DNA from: CAYWVO01 sp964461835
Lineage (GTDB): Bacteria > Zixibacteria > MSB-5A5 > WJJR01 > JAJRUJ01
DNA: 41,036 bases
Direction of reading: 5' to 3'
Assembly: GCA_964461835.1 (NCBI GenBank)
Contig: CAYWVO010000029.1
Location: 1-41,036 of the forward strand
A model generated the notes under the pieces. The model worked only from the letters and a program-made list of their open reading frames with translations, ran no database searches and had not been told where the DNA came from. Below are positions 27,103 to 34,943 of this stretch, in pieces. The position numbers and the translations under genes are program-made. Within the stretch, counting starts at the first letter, position 1. Each line of letters begins with the position of its first letter.

Positions 27103-27697
27103 GACTTTAGCTGTTAGCTTGGTAACCTTGTTGTGTGTGATTTCCATCTATAAGGCGTTTGCATTAAGATCACAATGCATTAGGCAACGAGTGGCGGAAA
27201 ACAAATTTCGACTCTACGCGGTTAGAGATCAACTAATTGGACTAATTGCTGACGAGCGAGTGGAAGAGAATGACGATATTTTTCGTTTGTACTATCAAGC
27301 AACAAATGACATAGTGCGTCGTCAGCACAAGTTCACTATGTTTGCCTTGATTAAACGGGCAATGGATGAGAGAGCGGCGAAAATTCAATCGGCCAAATTC
27401 ATTGAGGAGCTAAGCGAAGAATTGTCAAAACGAGATCCCGCGTTGAGAGACGCAGTTTTGAATTTTTACCGCGCACTTTTGGACATTGTGATTGCCAACA
27501 GTGTAACTCTCAGATTTTTCTTGCGTTTTCATGACTACGTTAATCCGATAATGCGTTTGGCAAAGAGAATATATACCACGCTTCCCAATCTTCGGATTGT
27601 CATGGGCTCTTGGATGGACGCATATCAATTAGGGCGTACTTCTGAGTTTGCCCTGAGCCACGTATCATCGCAGCAAAATGCGACGAAAATTAGTTGA
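27095..27697 (+). CDS. Membrane-anchored helical protein, unknown
   Basis: 200 residues. The start at 27095 has GGAGG 5 bases upstream; the ATG at 27083 is too far upstream to use that site. The N-terminal TM helix (TLAVSLVTLLCVISIYKAFA, residues 3-22) is followed by a basic flank and a wholly helical region with repeating charged residues (for example RVEENDDIFRLYYQATNDIV). No catalytic motif is seen. Overlap and coupling with the upstream TM/coiled-coil gene indicate that the two products work together. Low GC suggests recent acquisition. Confidence 0.65.
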   Translation: MAETLAVSLVTLLCVISIYKAFALRSQCIRQRVAENKFRLYAVRDQLIGLIADERVEENDDIFRLYYQATNDIVRRQHKFTMFALIKRAMDERAAKIQSAKFIEELSEELSKRDPALRDAVLNFYRALLDIVIANSVTLRFFLRFHDYVNPIMRLAKRIYTTLPNLRIVMGSWMDAYQLGRTSEFALSHVSSQQNATKIS

Positions 27698-27704
27698 ACA
27701 TTTT

Positions 27705-27894
27705 CATTCCGCGGGCTGGCCAGCGTGGCCCTGATCTGAGGGAGCGCGACCAGCGCACCCGGAGATCAGGGTTTCCAGGAGCGATGGGAAGTGCCGATGA
27801 ATGCCGCGCCTTGAACGCTTCGGGTTCCGGGGGCATCCACCACGGCGGACCCGGCCACACAAAAAACTGGATTCCGGGTCACGCCCGGAATGAC
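27705..27894 (+). repeat. Composite intergenic repeat unit, copy A
   Basis: Begins with the hairpin repeat (copy 2: CCCTGATCT 27729-27737 pairs with AGATCAGGG 27763-27771, inner arms GGGAGCGC/GCGCACCC) and ends with the palindrome ATTCCGGGtcacgCCCGGAAT (27871-27891), preceded by GGCCACACAAAAAACTGG. The same succession is repeated about 270 bp later. It is followed at 27911-27953 by another nested palindrome (GTCGAAACC...GGTTTCGAC). Confidence 0.8.
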
Positions 27895-27995
27895 ACGTTG
27901 AGAATTATGTCGAAACCGCGTCGCCGCAGGCGACTCAGGGGTTTCGACCTACATCGTATTGCCATAGTTGTTACAATTGATACTATCCCGATCGT

Positions 27996-28163
27996 TCGGC
28001 CGGCGTGGCCCTGATCTGAGGGAGCGCGAAGGGCTCCCGGAGATCAGGGTTTCTAGGAGCGTTACTCCTTGCCGATTTCCATCACTCCTAGAACGCTTCG
28101 CGTTTCGGTGACGGAACCCCCTGCCACACAAAAGAATGGATTCCGGGTCACGCCCGGAATGAC
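27996..28163 (+). repeat. Composite intergenic repeat unit, copy B
   Basis: Hairpin repeat copy 3 (CCCTGATCT 28009-28017, AGATCAGGG 28041-28049, inner arms GGGAGC/GCTCCC), a TTCTAGGAG...CTCCTAGAA inverted pair, then GCCACACAAAAGAATGG and ATTCCGGGtcacgCCCGGAAT (28140-28160). It is a diverged duplicate of the unit at 27705. Confidence 0.8.
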
Positions 28164-28165
28164 GG

Positions 28166-28262
28166 CGCCGGGTGCCCCAGGGCTTGCCCTGGGATGAAAT
28201 TCGGGGCACACTAATTCGTAGGGTGGGTGCTTTGCACCCACCGCTCATGGTGCGTGGAAACC
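28166..28262. repeat. Two further palindromes
   Basis: CCCAGGGCttGCCCTGGG (around 28177-28194) and GTGGGTGCtttGCACCCAC (around 28223-28241). Similar GC-rich short palindromes are widespread as REP-like units in bacterial intergenic DNA. They lie just downstream of the 3' end of the minus-strand dockerin-like gene. Confidence 0.65.
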
Positions 28263-28274
28263 ACGAACCCTATG

Positions 28275-29258
28275 TCAGTGTACAAGGCTTCGTTTCCGTC
28301 GATTCAAGAAGAGCGCCAGAGCCCCGCTCAGCACCAGGAACGTGCACAAAACGGCCAATCCAGCGGTAGATGAGGAGGGAATTTCGGCCGTCGATGGACT
28401 CTTGACATACGAAACCCGGGCCTTCGCTTCGTGTGCGGATACCGACTGTCGTCCGCGTGCCAGCGTTAAGCCCACAGTGTAAAACGCTTCATAATCCCCA
28501 GGAGCTAGGGAATAGGGCGTGATCAGGGCAGTCGCGGGCGGACCCGGATTGGAGTAGCTCACTGATATCGTGATCCATTGCGCAATATACGCGCTTTCGG
28601 CAATTGTTTCCAACTCGAGGGGATCGGTCGGATCCCCGCCATGCGCGAAGACCATTGTTTTATTCGGGGACCGCGGCCAAACACCCGTATCCCATCCACC
28701 GGTGTGGTCGAATTGATAGGTTACATCGACCTCGGTGATCGACAGCTGGTCGGTCGGATGGACACGAACCGGAGCAGCATAACCGATTATATCTATGGGG
28801 AAATCACTCGTGTTGATCAGACTGATATCATAAGCAAGGGTGCCCGTACCGGTGGGAAATTGAACAGCGCCAGGGTAGACATATTCCAAAGCACCGGTTG
28901 GAACATCAACCCCGTCTTCACAGGGTACAAAGTCTCCCACACCGTGGTATACATCATAAATCAAGACCAATAAATCGCCCAGCGATGGCTCGCAGACAAA
29001 CTCGGCATTACAGTAGCCGTTAATCTCCGCGTCGCAATCGTTCACCGGAGCGGCTGCCGGGTTTTGTTTGATTACATAATTAGTTAGGAATGAGACATCG
29101 GTCGGATTTACACTGCCGTCCCCGTCGATATCGCCCATGGTATCCTGGGGATCGTCACAGTTGCAATCCGCGCGGCTGGTTACCGCTGCTCCGGCAATCG
29201 TGAAAAACACGGCGATCACGATAACCACCTGGCCGCGTATTGTTTGGTTTGCACGCAT
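28275..29258 (-). CDS. Secreted dockerin-type protein with C-terminal anchor
   Basis: 327 residues. A signal peptide (about 1-30, cleavage near SRA-D) is followed by a dockerin type I-like calcium loop, DIDGDGSVNPTD (about 43-54) with a helix, and a second degenerate half ending GDLLVLIYDVY (about 97-107). The middle is a beta-rich cohesin/Ig-like region. The C-terminus (IPSSSTAGLAVLCTFLVLSG, then basic residues) has the layout of an IPTL-like sorting and anchoring tail. No catalytic domain is visible. Cohesin/dockerin-like proteins of this form are frequent in FCB-group bacteria outside cellulosomes. The role is surface or periplasmic display; ligand unknown. Confidence 0.75.
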   Translation of the reverse strand: MRANQTIRGQVVIVIAVFFTIAGAAVTSRADCNCDDPQDTMGDIDGDGSVNPTDVSFLTNYVIKQNPAAAPVNDCDAEINGYCNAEFVCEPSLGDLLVLIYDVYHGVGDFVPCEDGVDVPTGALEYVYPGAVQFPTGTGTLAYDISLINTSDFPIDIIGYAAPVRVHPTDQLSITEVDVTYQFDHTGGWDTGVWPRSPNKTMVFAHGGDPTDPLELETIAESAYIAQWITISVSYSNPGPPATALITPYSLAPGDYEAFYTVGLTLARGRQSVSAHEAKARVSYVKSPSTAEIPSSSTAGLAVLCTFLVLSGALALFLNRRKRSLVH

Positions 29259-29689
29259 AACCCCTCCTTACAGATCGAACACTGGTTTTACCGTCCCCGG
29301 GCCGCCCGCCGATGAAGCTCCCGGCGACCGCGTTCTTAAGTTCTAATGGTCGAAAACACAAATTCTACGAGTGCCGGTACCTCTCAAAAACGGAACGGTG
29401 TGATGGCGGAGCATGATGCAGAACTAACTCAGGTCCGTCACTCAATATTCAGTTGAGTTACCGTATGCAACCAACTACCTTGAAATGTAAATCTCTTCCC
29501 TTGTTTTGTCAAGTACCTGCTCCATTGATTTTGGAAGCCGGGCAGGTGGGTTTCCTTTAATTACTTTCTTCAACCCCAAACGCGCCCGCCAAAGGCGGAC
29601 TAAGTTTGAGGTTGCCACCCGGTATTGACCATTGTATGAGAAATCGGTCGTATACGACCGTCCCACACCAAGGGGATGGGCACCACGAC
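29259..29689. other. Gene-free stretch between two secreted-protein genes
   Basis: About 430 bp between two genes on the same strand. It contains the ribosome site of the downstream gene (aaggagggg before 29258) and AT-rich DNA near 29480-29520 where a minus-strand TTGACA occurs without a good -10. A 63-codon minus-strand frame (29475-29666) has no domain or ribosome site and is not called. Confidence 0.5.
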
Positions 29690-30397
29690 CTACGACGAAT
29701 CACAATCAATCGGGGGAGTGCAACCATCGATACCACCGCGATCGTCCGGGAAGGGAATGATGCAAACCTGGCCGTCGCCAAAAGTCACCATCGGTTCGGG
29801 GTGTTTTTCCGCACGAAGATCGTCAAAGCAGCCACTATCGGGTAGGACGTCGGTATTCTCGCAGATGAAAAGTTGGGTACCGTCACGATGCGTCAGCGAG
29901 TTATCCTCACAAAAATTCCACACCCAGCGAATGGGGAAACAGTGATCGACAAACTCCAATTCTTCCGGTGCCCGGAAAGCCAGCTCGATGATTTCGCCGG
30001 TCGGTGAATATACTGATTCATCCGGCTCCACCCCATCCGGCGTGTTGGCGAGTCCGATGAGACGGACGATTCCGAGCGGACAACCGCCACCGCAGGAATC
30101 GCCATTCGACTTTCGATAGGTGAAGTACTCCCAGGCATCCAATCCACCTGCGGACTCTGCCCCAAGAAACTTGAGGGTAGCGTCGTGAGCAACCGCCAGC
30201 CAAAACTGGCCGATTTCTTCCGGGAAATCCATACTCAACGTAACTGTCACGATGCCGCCGGGGTACGTTTCAACATCGCTGATTGTCAGGTGACGCGGTT
30301 CCGCCGGCCCGGTCGGCACATCCCCACATCCCAACAGCAGCGCCAGCAAACAGCAGGTGACGCTGATTGATCCCAGTACCTGACAGCGGTTTAACAT
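29690..30397 (-). CDS. Cohesin-like lipoprotein
   Basis: 235 residues. The signal peptide ends in the lipobox LLGC with Cys24, so the product is lipid-anchored. The mature part begins with a proline-rich linker and then a cohesin-like beta sandwich (VTVTLSMDFPEEIGQFWLAV, about 50-69), with several paired cysteines (SCGGGC, CFPIRWVWNFC) that could form disulfides in the periplasm. GAGGTG lies 8 bases before the start. The neighbour 28275-29258 carries a dockerin-like loop, so a cohesin-dockerin type contact between the two is conceivable but unproven. Confidence 0.7.
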   Translation of the reverse strand: MLNRCQVLGSISVTCCLLALLLGCGDVPTGPAEPRHLTISDVETYPGGIVTVTLSMDFPEEIGQFWLAVAHDATLKFLGAESAGGLDAWEYFTYRKSNGDSCGGGCPLGIVRLIGLANTPDGVEPDESVYSPTGEIIELAFRAPEELEFVDHCFPIRWVWNFCEDNSLTHRDGTQLFICENTDVLPDSGCFDDLRAEKHPEPMVTFGDGQVCIIPFPDDRGGIDGCTPPIDCDSS

Positions 30398-30763
30398 ACG
30401 TGTGCACCTCGATATCTAAGACATTATAGTATAAGAATTAATTTGTGGGAGGTCAATCATTCATGGGGACCTTGTTAATCCCTTGCTGCGCAAGGGGAAA
30501 ATAAATTCCGGCTCAGGGCCGGAATGATAACACTGTGACGGGGTGCCAAATGGGTGTCACCCCAGCGCAGGCGGGGGTCCACGGTGCGTGCCTTGCACGC
30601 ACCATTCCAGTCAGCCCAAGGGCTGACCGGCACGGAAGAAGAAGATGTCGAAACCATGTCCCCGCCGCGGCGCAAGCAAATCGTACCGAGAAACCCGACC
30701 TCCATCGCAAGAGGCTTGTGAGACAGCCTCAGGACGTACACCCGCCACACTACTTTAGAAATT
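30398..30763. repeat. Intergenic region rich in short palindromes
   Basis: Contains CCTTGctgcgCAAGG (30481-30495), ATTCCGGctcagggCCGGAAT (30505-30525), a GGTGCGTGCcttGCACGCACC-type unit (around 30582-30603), GTCAGCCCaaGGGCTGAC (around 30611-30628) and a GC-rich block followed by accgagaaacccg that recalls the 1446-1494 repeat. No gene is supported. Confidence 0.65.
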
Positions 30764-31468
30764 CTATTCCGGTTGCCAGACTTTCCAGACTTTGCCGACC
30801 AAGTCGGGACCCGGCTTTAAGGTCGGCTTACCCGGTTCCCAGCCGGCGGGGCAGGCCTCCGCGCCCTTGGTGTTGCGAACATGCTGGAACGCGTGAATCT
30901 GCCGGATCGTCTCTTCAAATTTCCGTCCAACCGGCGGCGTCAACACTTCCATCGCCTGAATAACGCCGTCCGGATCAATGAGGAACCGTCCCCGGATATT
31001 CACGCCGTTGGCCTCGTCGTAGACGCCGTACACGCGACCAAGATTCCCGGCGCCGTCGGCAATCATCGGCCACGGAATCCCGTTCTCGGTCATTTTGTTG
31101 AGTTCTTCTTCTTCCCAGATTTTATGGACGAAGGTGCTGTCGGTGGAGACGGAGAGGACCTCCACGTCGAGTTTCTGCAGTTCGCTATGTTTCCCGGCGA
31201 CCGCCGAGAGTTCAGTCGGTCACACAAAGGTAAAATCGCCGGGATAGAAACAGAGAAGGACCCATTTGCCGAGATAGTCGGAGAGTTTCACATTTATAAA
31301 TGTGCCTCCCTGATACGCCGGGGCTTCAAAATCGGGGGCTTTCCCGCCCACGTGTGCCGTCACCATGACATTGCCTCTTTCCGCAGGTGGATCTTCGGTT
31401 TTCGTGTCGGCTGTCTCACCGATCACGGTGCCGGTCGGTTTGGCACAACCCACAGGTTCGTCAGGCAT
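30764..31468 (-). CDS. Selenocysteine-containing AhpC-type peroxiredoxin
   Basis: 234 codons read as one frame with an in-frame TGA at 31220-31222 (codon 83). The TGA falls exactly at the peroxidatic cysteine: DFTFV-U-PTELSAV, where AhpC-type enzymes have FTFVCPTE. The frame is otherwise uninterrupted on both sides. The resolving cysteine is kept as Cys in EACPAGW near the C-terminus, so this is a typical 2-Cys arrangement with Sec as the attacking residue. The N-terminal extension with VGCAKPTG is shared with known selenoperoxiredoxins. The product would reduce H2O2 and organic peroxides. AGGAGGTG is 4 bases before the ATG. A SECIS-like hairpin follows the TGA. Gene callers will split it into 31220-31468 and 30764-31165. 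A nonsense mutation is the alternative but is unlikely given the position. Confidence 0.9.
31193..31222 (-). promoter_or_regulatory. SECIS-like hairpin downstream of UGA
   Basis: Counting the U of UGA as 1: C17-C20 (CGGC) pairs with G25-G28 (GCCG), closing a GGUC loop at 21-24. U16 can bulge, with C15-G29 pairing beneath it. In E. coli fdhF the GGU of the apical loop is at 22-24 and U17 is bulged, so loop sequence, distance and bulge agree to within one base. This is the element bound by SelB. Confidence 0.75.
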
Positions 31469-31511
31469 CGGTCACCTCCTGTCGTGACAGTAATTACCTA
31501 AACTTCTACCG

Positions 31512-31541
31512 AAGATATGAGGGATTCAGGGAGGCAGTCAA
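31512..31541 (-). promoter_or_regulatory. Promoter candidate for the peroxiredoxin gene
   Basis: On the minus strand TTGACT (31536-31541), an 18-nt spacer and TATCTT (31512-31517; 4 of 6 to the -10 consensus) stand 44 bp before the ATG. It is only a consensus match. Confidence 0.35.
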
Positions 31542-31628
31542 GTGACGTCAAGACAAAAGAGGTGGTCAATTAGTGTCTTGTGACAAAACACAATTGCAGG
31601 TGGTACGGGAGGGCAACGAAGTATACAA

Positions 31629-32357
31629 TTACGAGGGCACGTGCTGGAAGCAGCTTTCAGATAATCTGGGAACAGTGTTACTGACATCGACCTGCCGGAT
31701 TAACGCCAAATCGTGGGCAAAACCCATTGTGCAAAGTTCCTGACCCGAGGTGCAGTGAGACAAAGCCTCGGCCAGGTTTCGAGCGTGTTGAGCAAATGAC
31801 GCTGCCGCAGCCCGGGCCTCTGGTGATTTTCGTCCAGTTAAGTGTTGAATAATCGCGCCTGCGCCGAGGTAATCCTCCAGGGCAAACCGGATTGATTGAT
31901 CGTCGTTCCATCGTTCTCCGGCGGCGATCACGGTGACATGTTTGCCCGTATGTTGTACTGCGTGTGCAACCGCGCGACAGTTCCGTAGACAGCCGGCAAA
32001 AATCGGACAGCTGGTCGGTTCGCTGGATAGCCGGGCACCATTCATCGAGGGGAGGATCAATTGTGTCCCGGTGGGTATTTCCACCAATGATGCGGGGGAG
32101 AGGGAGTAGTTTGCCGAGTGACGGGCACCTGCGACAACGCCGTTCACACACAGCGCCAGATCCCGGATACGGTCTGGATCGTCGTCAACCGGATAGACGG
32201 TCGCTCCTCGACTCGCGGCAATTTCCACGCAGGTCGTGAAAGACATGACATCCACAATAATAACCGCGTGACTGACCGGTGCGAGGTGTTGCAGGTCGGG
32301 CAAACCCCATTCGCAATGAATCTCAAATTGACCGTCCATAAAAAAAGCGGACTTCAC
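31629..32357 (-). CDS. 2-phosphosulfolactate phosphatase family (ComB)
   Basis: 242 residues. The family blocks are VIIVDVMSFTTCVEIAASRG (about 32-51), the NYSLSPASLVEIPTGTQLIL segment (about 83-102), SMNGARLS, FAGCLRNCRAVAHAV (about 120-134) and VIAAGERW (about 144-151), ending with ALEDYLGAGAII. Archaeal ComB removes phosphate from 2-phosphosulfolactate in coenzyme M synthesis. In bacteria without CoM the family likely serves sulfolactate or another phosphate ester, so the name is family-level only. The start is a GTG with AAGG 5 bases upstream; an internal ATG at 32339 is possible. It lies downstream of gyrB by 31 bp. Confidence 0.8.
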   Translation of the reverse strand: MKSAFFMDGQFEIHCEWGLPDLQHLAPVSHAVIIVDVMSFTTCVEIAASRGATVYPVDDDPDRIRDLALCVNGVVAGARHSANYSLSPASLVEIPTGTQLILPSMNGARLSSEPTSCPIFAGCLRNCRAVAHAVQHTGKHVTVIAAGERWNDDQSIRFALEDYLGAGAIIQHLTGRKSPEARAAAASFAQHARNLAEALSHCTSGQELCTMGFAHDLALIRQVDVSNTVPRLSESCFQHVPS

Positions 32358-32388
32358 GCCCGCCTTACAAATTCATCTCCTCGTATGT

Positions 32389-34311
32389 TCACACATCCAA
32401 ATTCTGCACATACTTGGCGTTTTTCTCGATGAACTCCCGGCGCGGCGTCACCGCGTCCCCCATCAGGATATTAAATACGCGATCGGCCTCCGCGGAATCT
32501 TCCAGATCGATCTTTATCAGTGTCCGCGTCTCCGGATTCATCGTGGTCTTCCAGAGTTGCTCCGGATTCATTTCACCAAGACCCTTGTAGCGTTGCAAAT
32601 GCACTCCATTGCCGCCGAACTGTTCGACCAGCCGGTCACACTCAGCGTCCGAATAGGCGTAGCTTTCTTTCTTGCCTTTCTTCACCAGATACAGCGGAGG
32701 TTGGGCGATATAGACCATGCCTTTTTCGACCAGATCACGCATGTGCCGGAAGAGGAAAGTCAGTACCAGAGTCCGAATATGCGCACCGTCGATATCCGCG
32801 TCCGTCATGATGATAATCTTTTTGTATCGGGCCTTGGTAACATCGAATTCATCGGCGAAACCGGTCCCCAGAGCAGTGATCATCGCCCGAATTTCCTCGT
32901 TGGAAAGGATCTTATCGACCCGCGCTTTTTCGACATTAAGGATTTTCCCCCGCAACGGCAGAATCGCCTGGAACCGTCGATCACGGCCCTGCTTGGCCGA
33001 GCCGCCGGCCGAGTCACCCTCAACAATAAACAATTCGCAGGCGTCCGGATCAGTCATCGAACAATCCGCCAGTTTGCCGGGGAGTGACCCGGAATCGAGC
33101 GCGGTTTTGCGTCGGGTAAGTTCACGTGCTTTGCGAGCCGCTTCACGGGATCGTCCCGCGGCCACGATTTTTTCGATAATCTTCTTGCCGACCGGCGGAT
33201 TTTCCTCGAGGTGCGCTCCGAGGTAATCCCCCACGATAGACTCGACCACGCCCTTCACTTCCGAATTGCCGAGTTTCGTCTTGGTTTGTCCCTCGAATTG
33301 CGGGTCAGGAATGCGCACGGATATAACCGTAGTAAGCCCCTCCCGGGTATCCTCACCGAGGACGCTAAAATTCACATTTTTCAGCAGGTTGTTTTTGGTC
33401 GCATAGGTGTTGATCGTGCGGGTCAGGCCGGTCTTAAAGCCGACCAAGTGCGTGCCGCCCTCGATGGTATTGATGTTGTTGACATAGGTGTGGATATTTT
33501 CCACATACGAGTCATTGTACTGCACCGCGATATCGACCTGGATGCCGTTTCGTTCTTTGGTGAAGCCAATCGGTTTGCGGTGGATGACTGACTTATTTTC
33601 GTTGAGATATTGCACGAATTCGACCAGGCCGCCACGAGAGTGAAAGGTTTCCTGTTTGTCGGCAGCTTCATCGATTACATCGATTTTGAGTCCAGGGTTG
33701 AGAAAGGCCAGTTCGCGCATGCGCGTGGCCAAACGGTCAAACGAGAAGGTTGCTTCCGGGAAAATTTCAGGGTCTGGTTTAAATACGGTCTTCGTCCCGG
33801 TGCGTTTACGCTTGCCGGTCTTGGTCATTTTCCCCTGCGGTTCGCCGTGTTTGTATTTCTGGTAATACACCTCGCCATCCCGGCACACCTCCACCTCGCA
33901 CCACGCGGAGAGGGCATTAACCACCGATACGCCGACCCCGTGCAGCCCGCCGGAGACTTTGTACGTGTGGTGATCGAACTTACCGCCGGCGTGCAGAGTG
34001 GTCATGACCACTTCCAGTGCGGGCCGTTTCTGCGTCGGGTGCAAATCGACCGGGATGCCGCGGCCGTTATCAACAATTTCAACGGCACCGTTTTTCAGTA
34101 AGGTCAGTTTGATGTGATTGCAGAATCCGGCCATAGCCTCATCGATGGAGTTATCGATGACTTCATACACCAAGTGGTGCAATCCACGACGGCTGGTATC
34201 ACCGATATACATCGCCGGACGGCGTCGGACCGCTTCCAGTCCCTTCAAGACGGTAATTTGTGCTGCATCATACGCCGCGACGGCGGCCTGCTTTTCCGCT
34301 TCGGTCATCAT
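32389..34311 (-). CDS. gyrB: DNA gyrase subunit B
   Basis: 640 residues, the short form without the E. coli insert. The GHKL ATPase domain has VYEVIDNSIDEAMAG (catalytic Glu and Asn), DNGRGIPVD and GGLHGVGVSVVNALS. The transducer and TOPRIM follow with EGDSAGGSAKQGRDR (about 436-450), LPLRGKILNVEKAR and MTDADIDGAHIR, holding the Mg ligands. The C-terminus carries QRYKGLGEMNPEQLWKTTMN. With GyrA it introduces negative supercoils. The ParE paralogue is the only alternative, and the GLGEMNPEQLW form favours GyrB. It follows dciA by 26 bp. Confidence 0.96.
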   Translation of the reverse strand: MMTEAEKQAAVAAYDAAQITVLKGLEAVRRRPAMYIGDTSRRGLHHLVYEVIDNSIDEAMAGFCNHIKLTLLKNGAVEIVDNGRGIPVDLHPTQKRPALEVVMTTLHAGGKFDHHTYKVSGGLHGVGVSVVNALSAWCEVEVCRDGEVYYQKYKHGEPQGKMTKTGKRKRTGTKTVFKPDPEIFPEATFSFDRLATRMRELAFLNPGLKIDVIDEAADKQETFHSRGGLVEFVQYLNENKSVIHRKPIGFTKERNGIQVDIAVQYNDSYVENIHTYVNNINTIEGGTHLVGFKTGLTRTINTYATKNNLLKNVNFSVLGEDTREGLTTVISVRIPDPQFEGQTKTKLGNSEVKGVVESIVGDYLGAHLEENPPVGKKIIEKIVAAGRSREAARKARELTRRKTALDSGSLPGKLADCSMTDPDACELFIVEGDSAGGSAKQGRDRRFQAILPLRGKILNVEKARVDKILSNEEIRAMITALGTGFADEFDVTKARYKKIIIMTDADIDGAHIRTLVLTFLFRHMRDLVEKGMVYIAQPPLYLVKKGKKESYAYSDAECDRLVEQFGGNGVHLQRYKGLGEMNPEQLWKTTMNPETRTLIKIDLEDSAEADRVFNILMGDAVTPRREFIEKNAKYVQNLDV

Positions 34312-34337
34312 ATGCCGTTATCCTGGTCTTTCGTGAT

Positions 34338-34628
34338 TTACGGTCCGGTGAAATGGATATCCCTGACTACGGTTTCACCCAGTTTGCCGTTTAGTTTTTT
34401 AATAAACTCCACCCGCTGGTAGATTAACTCCTGTCGCCAGGCTGCGTTGTCGACTCTTACGAAAACTTTCCCCTCCGTACAGCGGATAACTTCCGTGTGT
34501 GCTGCCACTGCGTCCCCGACAATTTCCGGCCAGATCTCAGCGACGGAAACTTCTTTCAGCTTTCGCCGAATACCCAGACTTTTGAGTTGCCGGGCGAGGA
34601 TATTCCCCAGTGCTTCCAGTCTGGCCAT
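34338..34628 (-). CDS. DciA-family (DUF721) helicase-loading protein
   Basis: 96 residues. The DUF721 core is visible in SVAEIWPEIVGDAVAAHTEV, GKVFVRVDNAAWRQELIYQR and IKKLNGKLGETVVRDIHF. DciA is the ancestral loader of the replicative helicase DnaB in bacteria lacking DnaC/DnaI. It is placed just upstream of gyrB, as in many genomes, but recF and dnaN are not here. No strong ribosome site before 34628. Confidence 0.87.
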   Translation of the reverse strand: MARLEALGNILARQLKSLGIRRKLKEVSVAEIWPEIVGDAVAAHTEVIRCTEGKVFVRVDNAAWRQELIYQRVEFIKKLNGKLGETVVRDIHFTGP

Positions 34629-34943
34629 GCATTACGAACCGCTGTGTCTTAACCTTCGCGATACGATTGGCGTTGTTCGTAGGTACGATGCCCCCCTATA
34701 ACGCCAATAACGATAACTACATATAGTACGAAAATACCTCCACAGACGCAAGAAAAATGTGGCATTTTCCACCAACGCAACCCCTTATTCTACAAGACAT
34801 TACCAGCCGTATACTCCGCTGCAAACTGGGAACATCATCGAAGGAGACAAGCCGTCGGAGTCAATCTTTGTCGAAGTTCCCTTGCACCGGTGGAGAATGT
34901 TCCGTACCTGTCTGATCTGTGTGCAGGCAGCAGGTGAGTGGGA
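34629..34943. other. Divergent intergenic region (dciA / terC)
   Basis: About 315 bp between dciA (minus) and terC (plus) with AT-rich parts suited to promoters. No DnaA box cluster and no yybP-ykoY (Mn2+) riboswitch core was found, although the latter often precedes terC-like genes. Confidence 0.5.

Noticed and set aside
27705..28262. CRISPR array
   Set aside because: The repeats are palindromic units of different kinds with irregular spacing and only two or three copies; no cas genes are present.
29475..29666. 63-residue minus-strand ORF
   Set aside because: No ribosome site, no domain, and it lies across AT-rich intergenic DNA.
30764..31468. Two separate peroxiredoxin fragments or a frameshifted pseudogene
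   Set aside because: Both parts are in the same frame, and the only break is a TGA exactly at the catalytic Cys with a SECIS-like hairpin behind it.
34629..34943. yybP-ykoY manganese riboswitch upstream of terC
   Set aside because: The conserved core elements of that riboswitch were not found in the leader.
34300..34943. Replication origin next to dciA-gyrB
   Set aside because: No DnaA box cluster, dnaA, dnaN or recF is visible.
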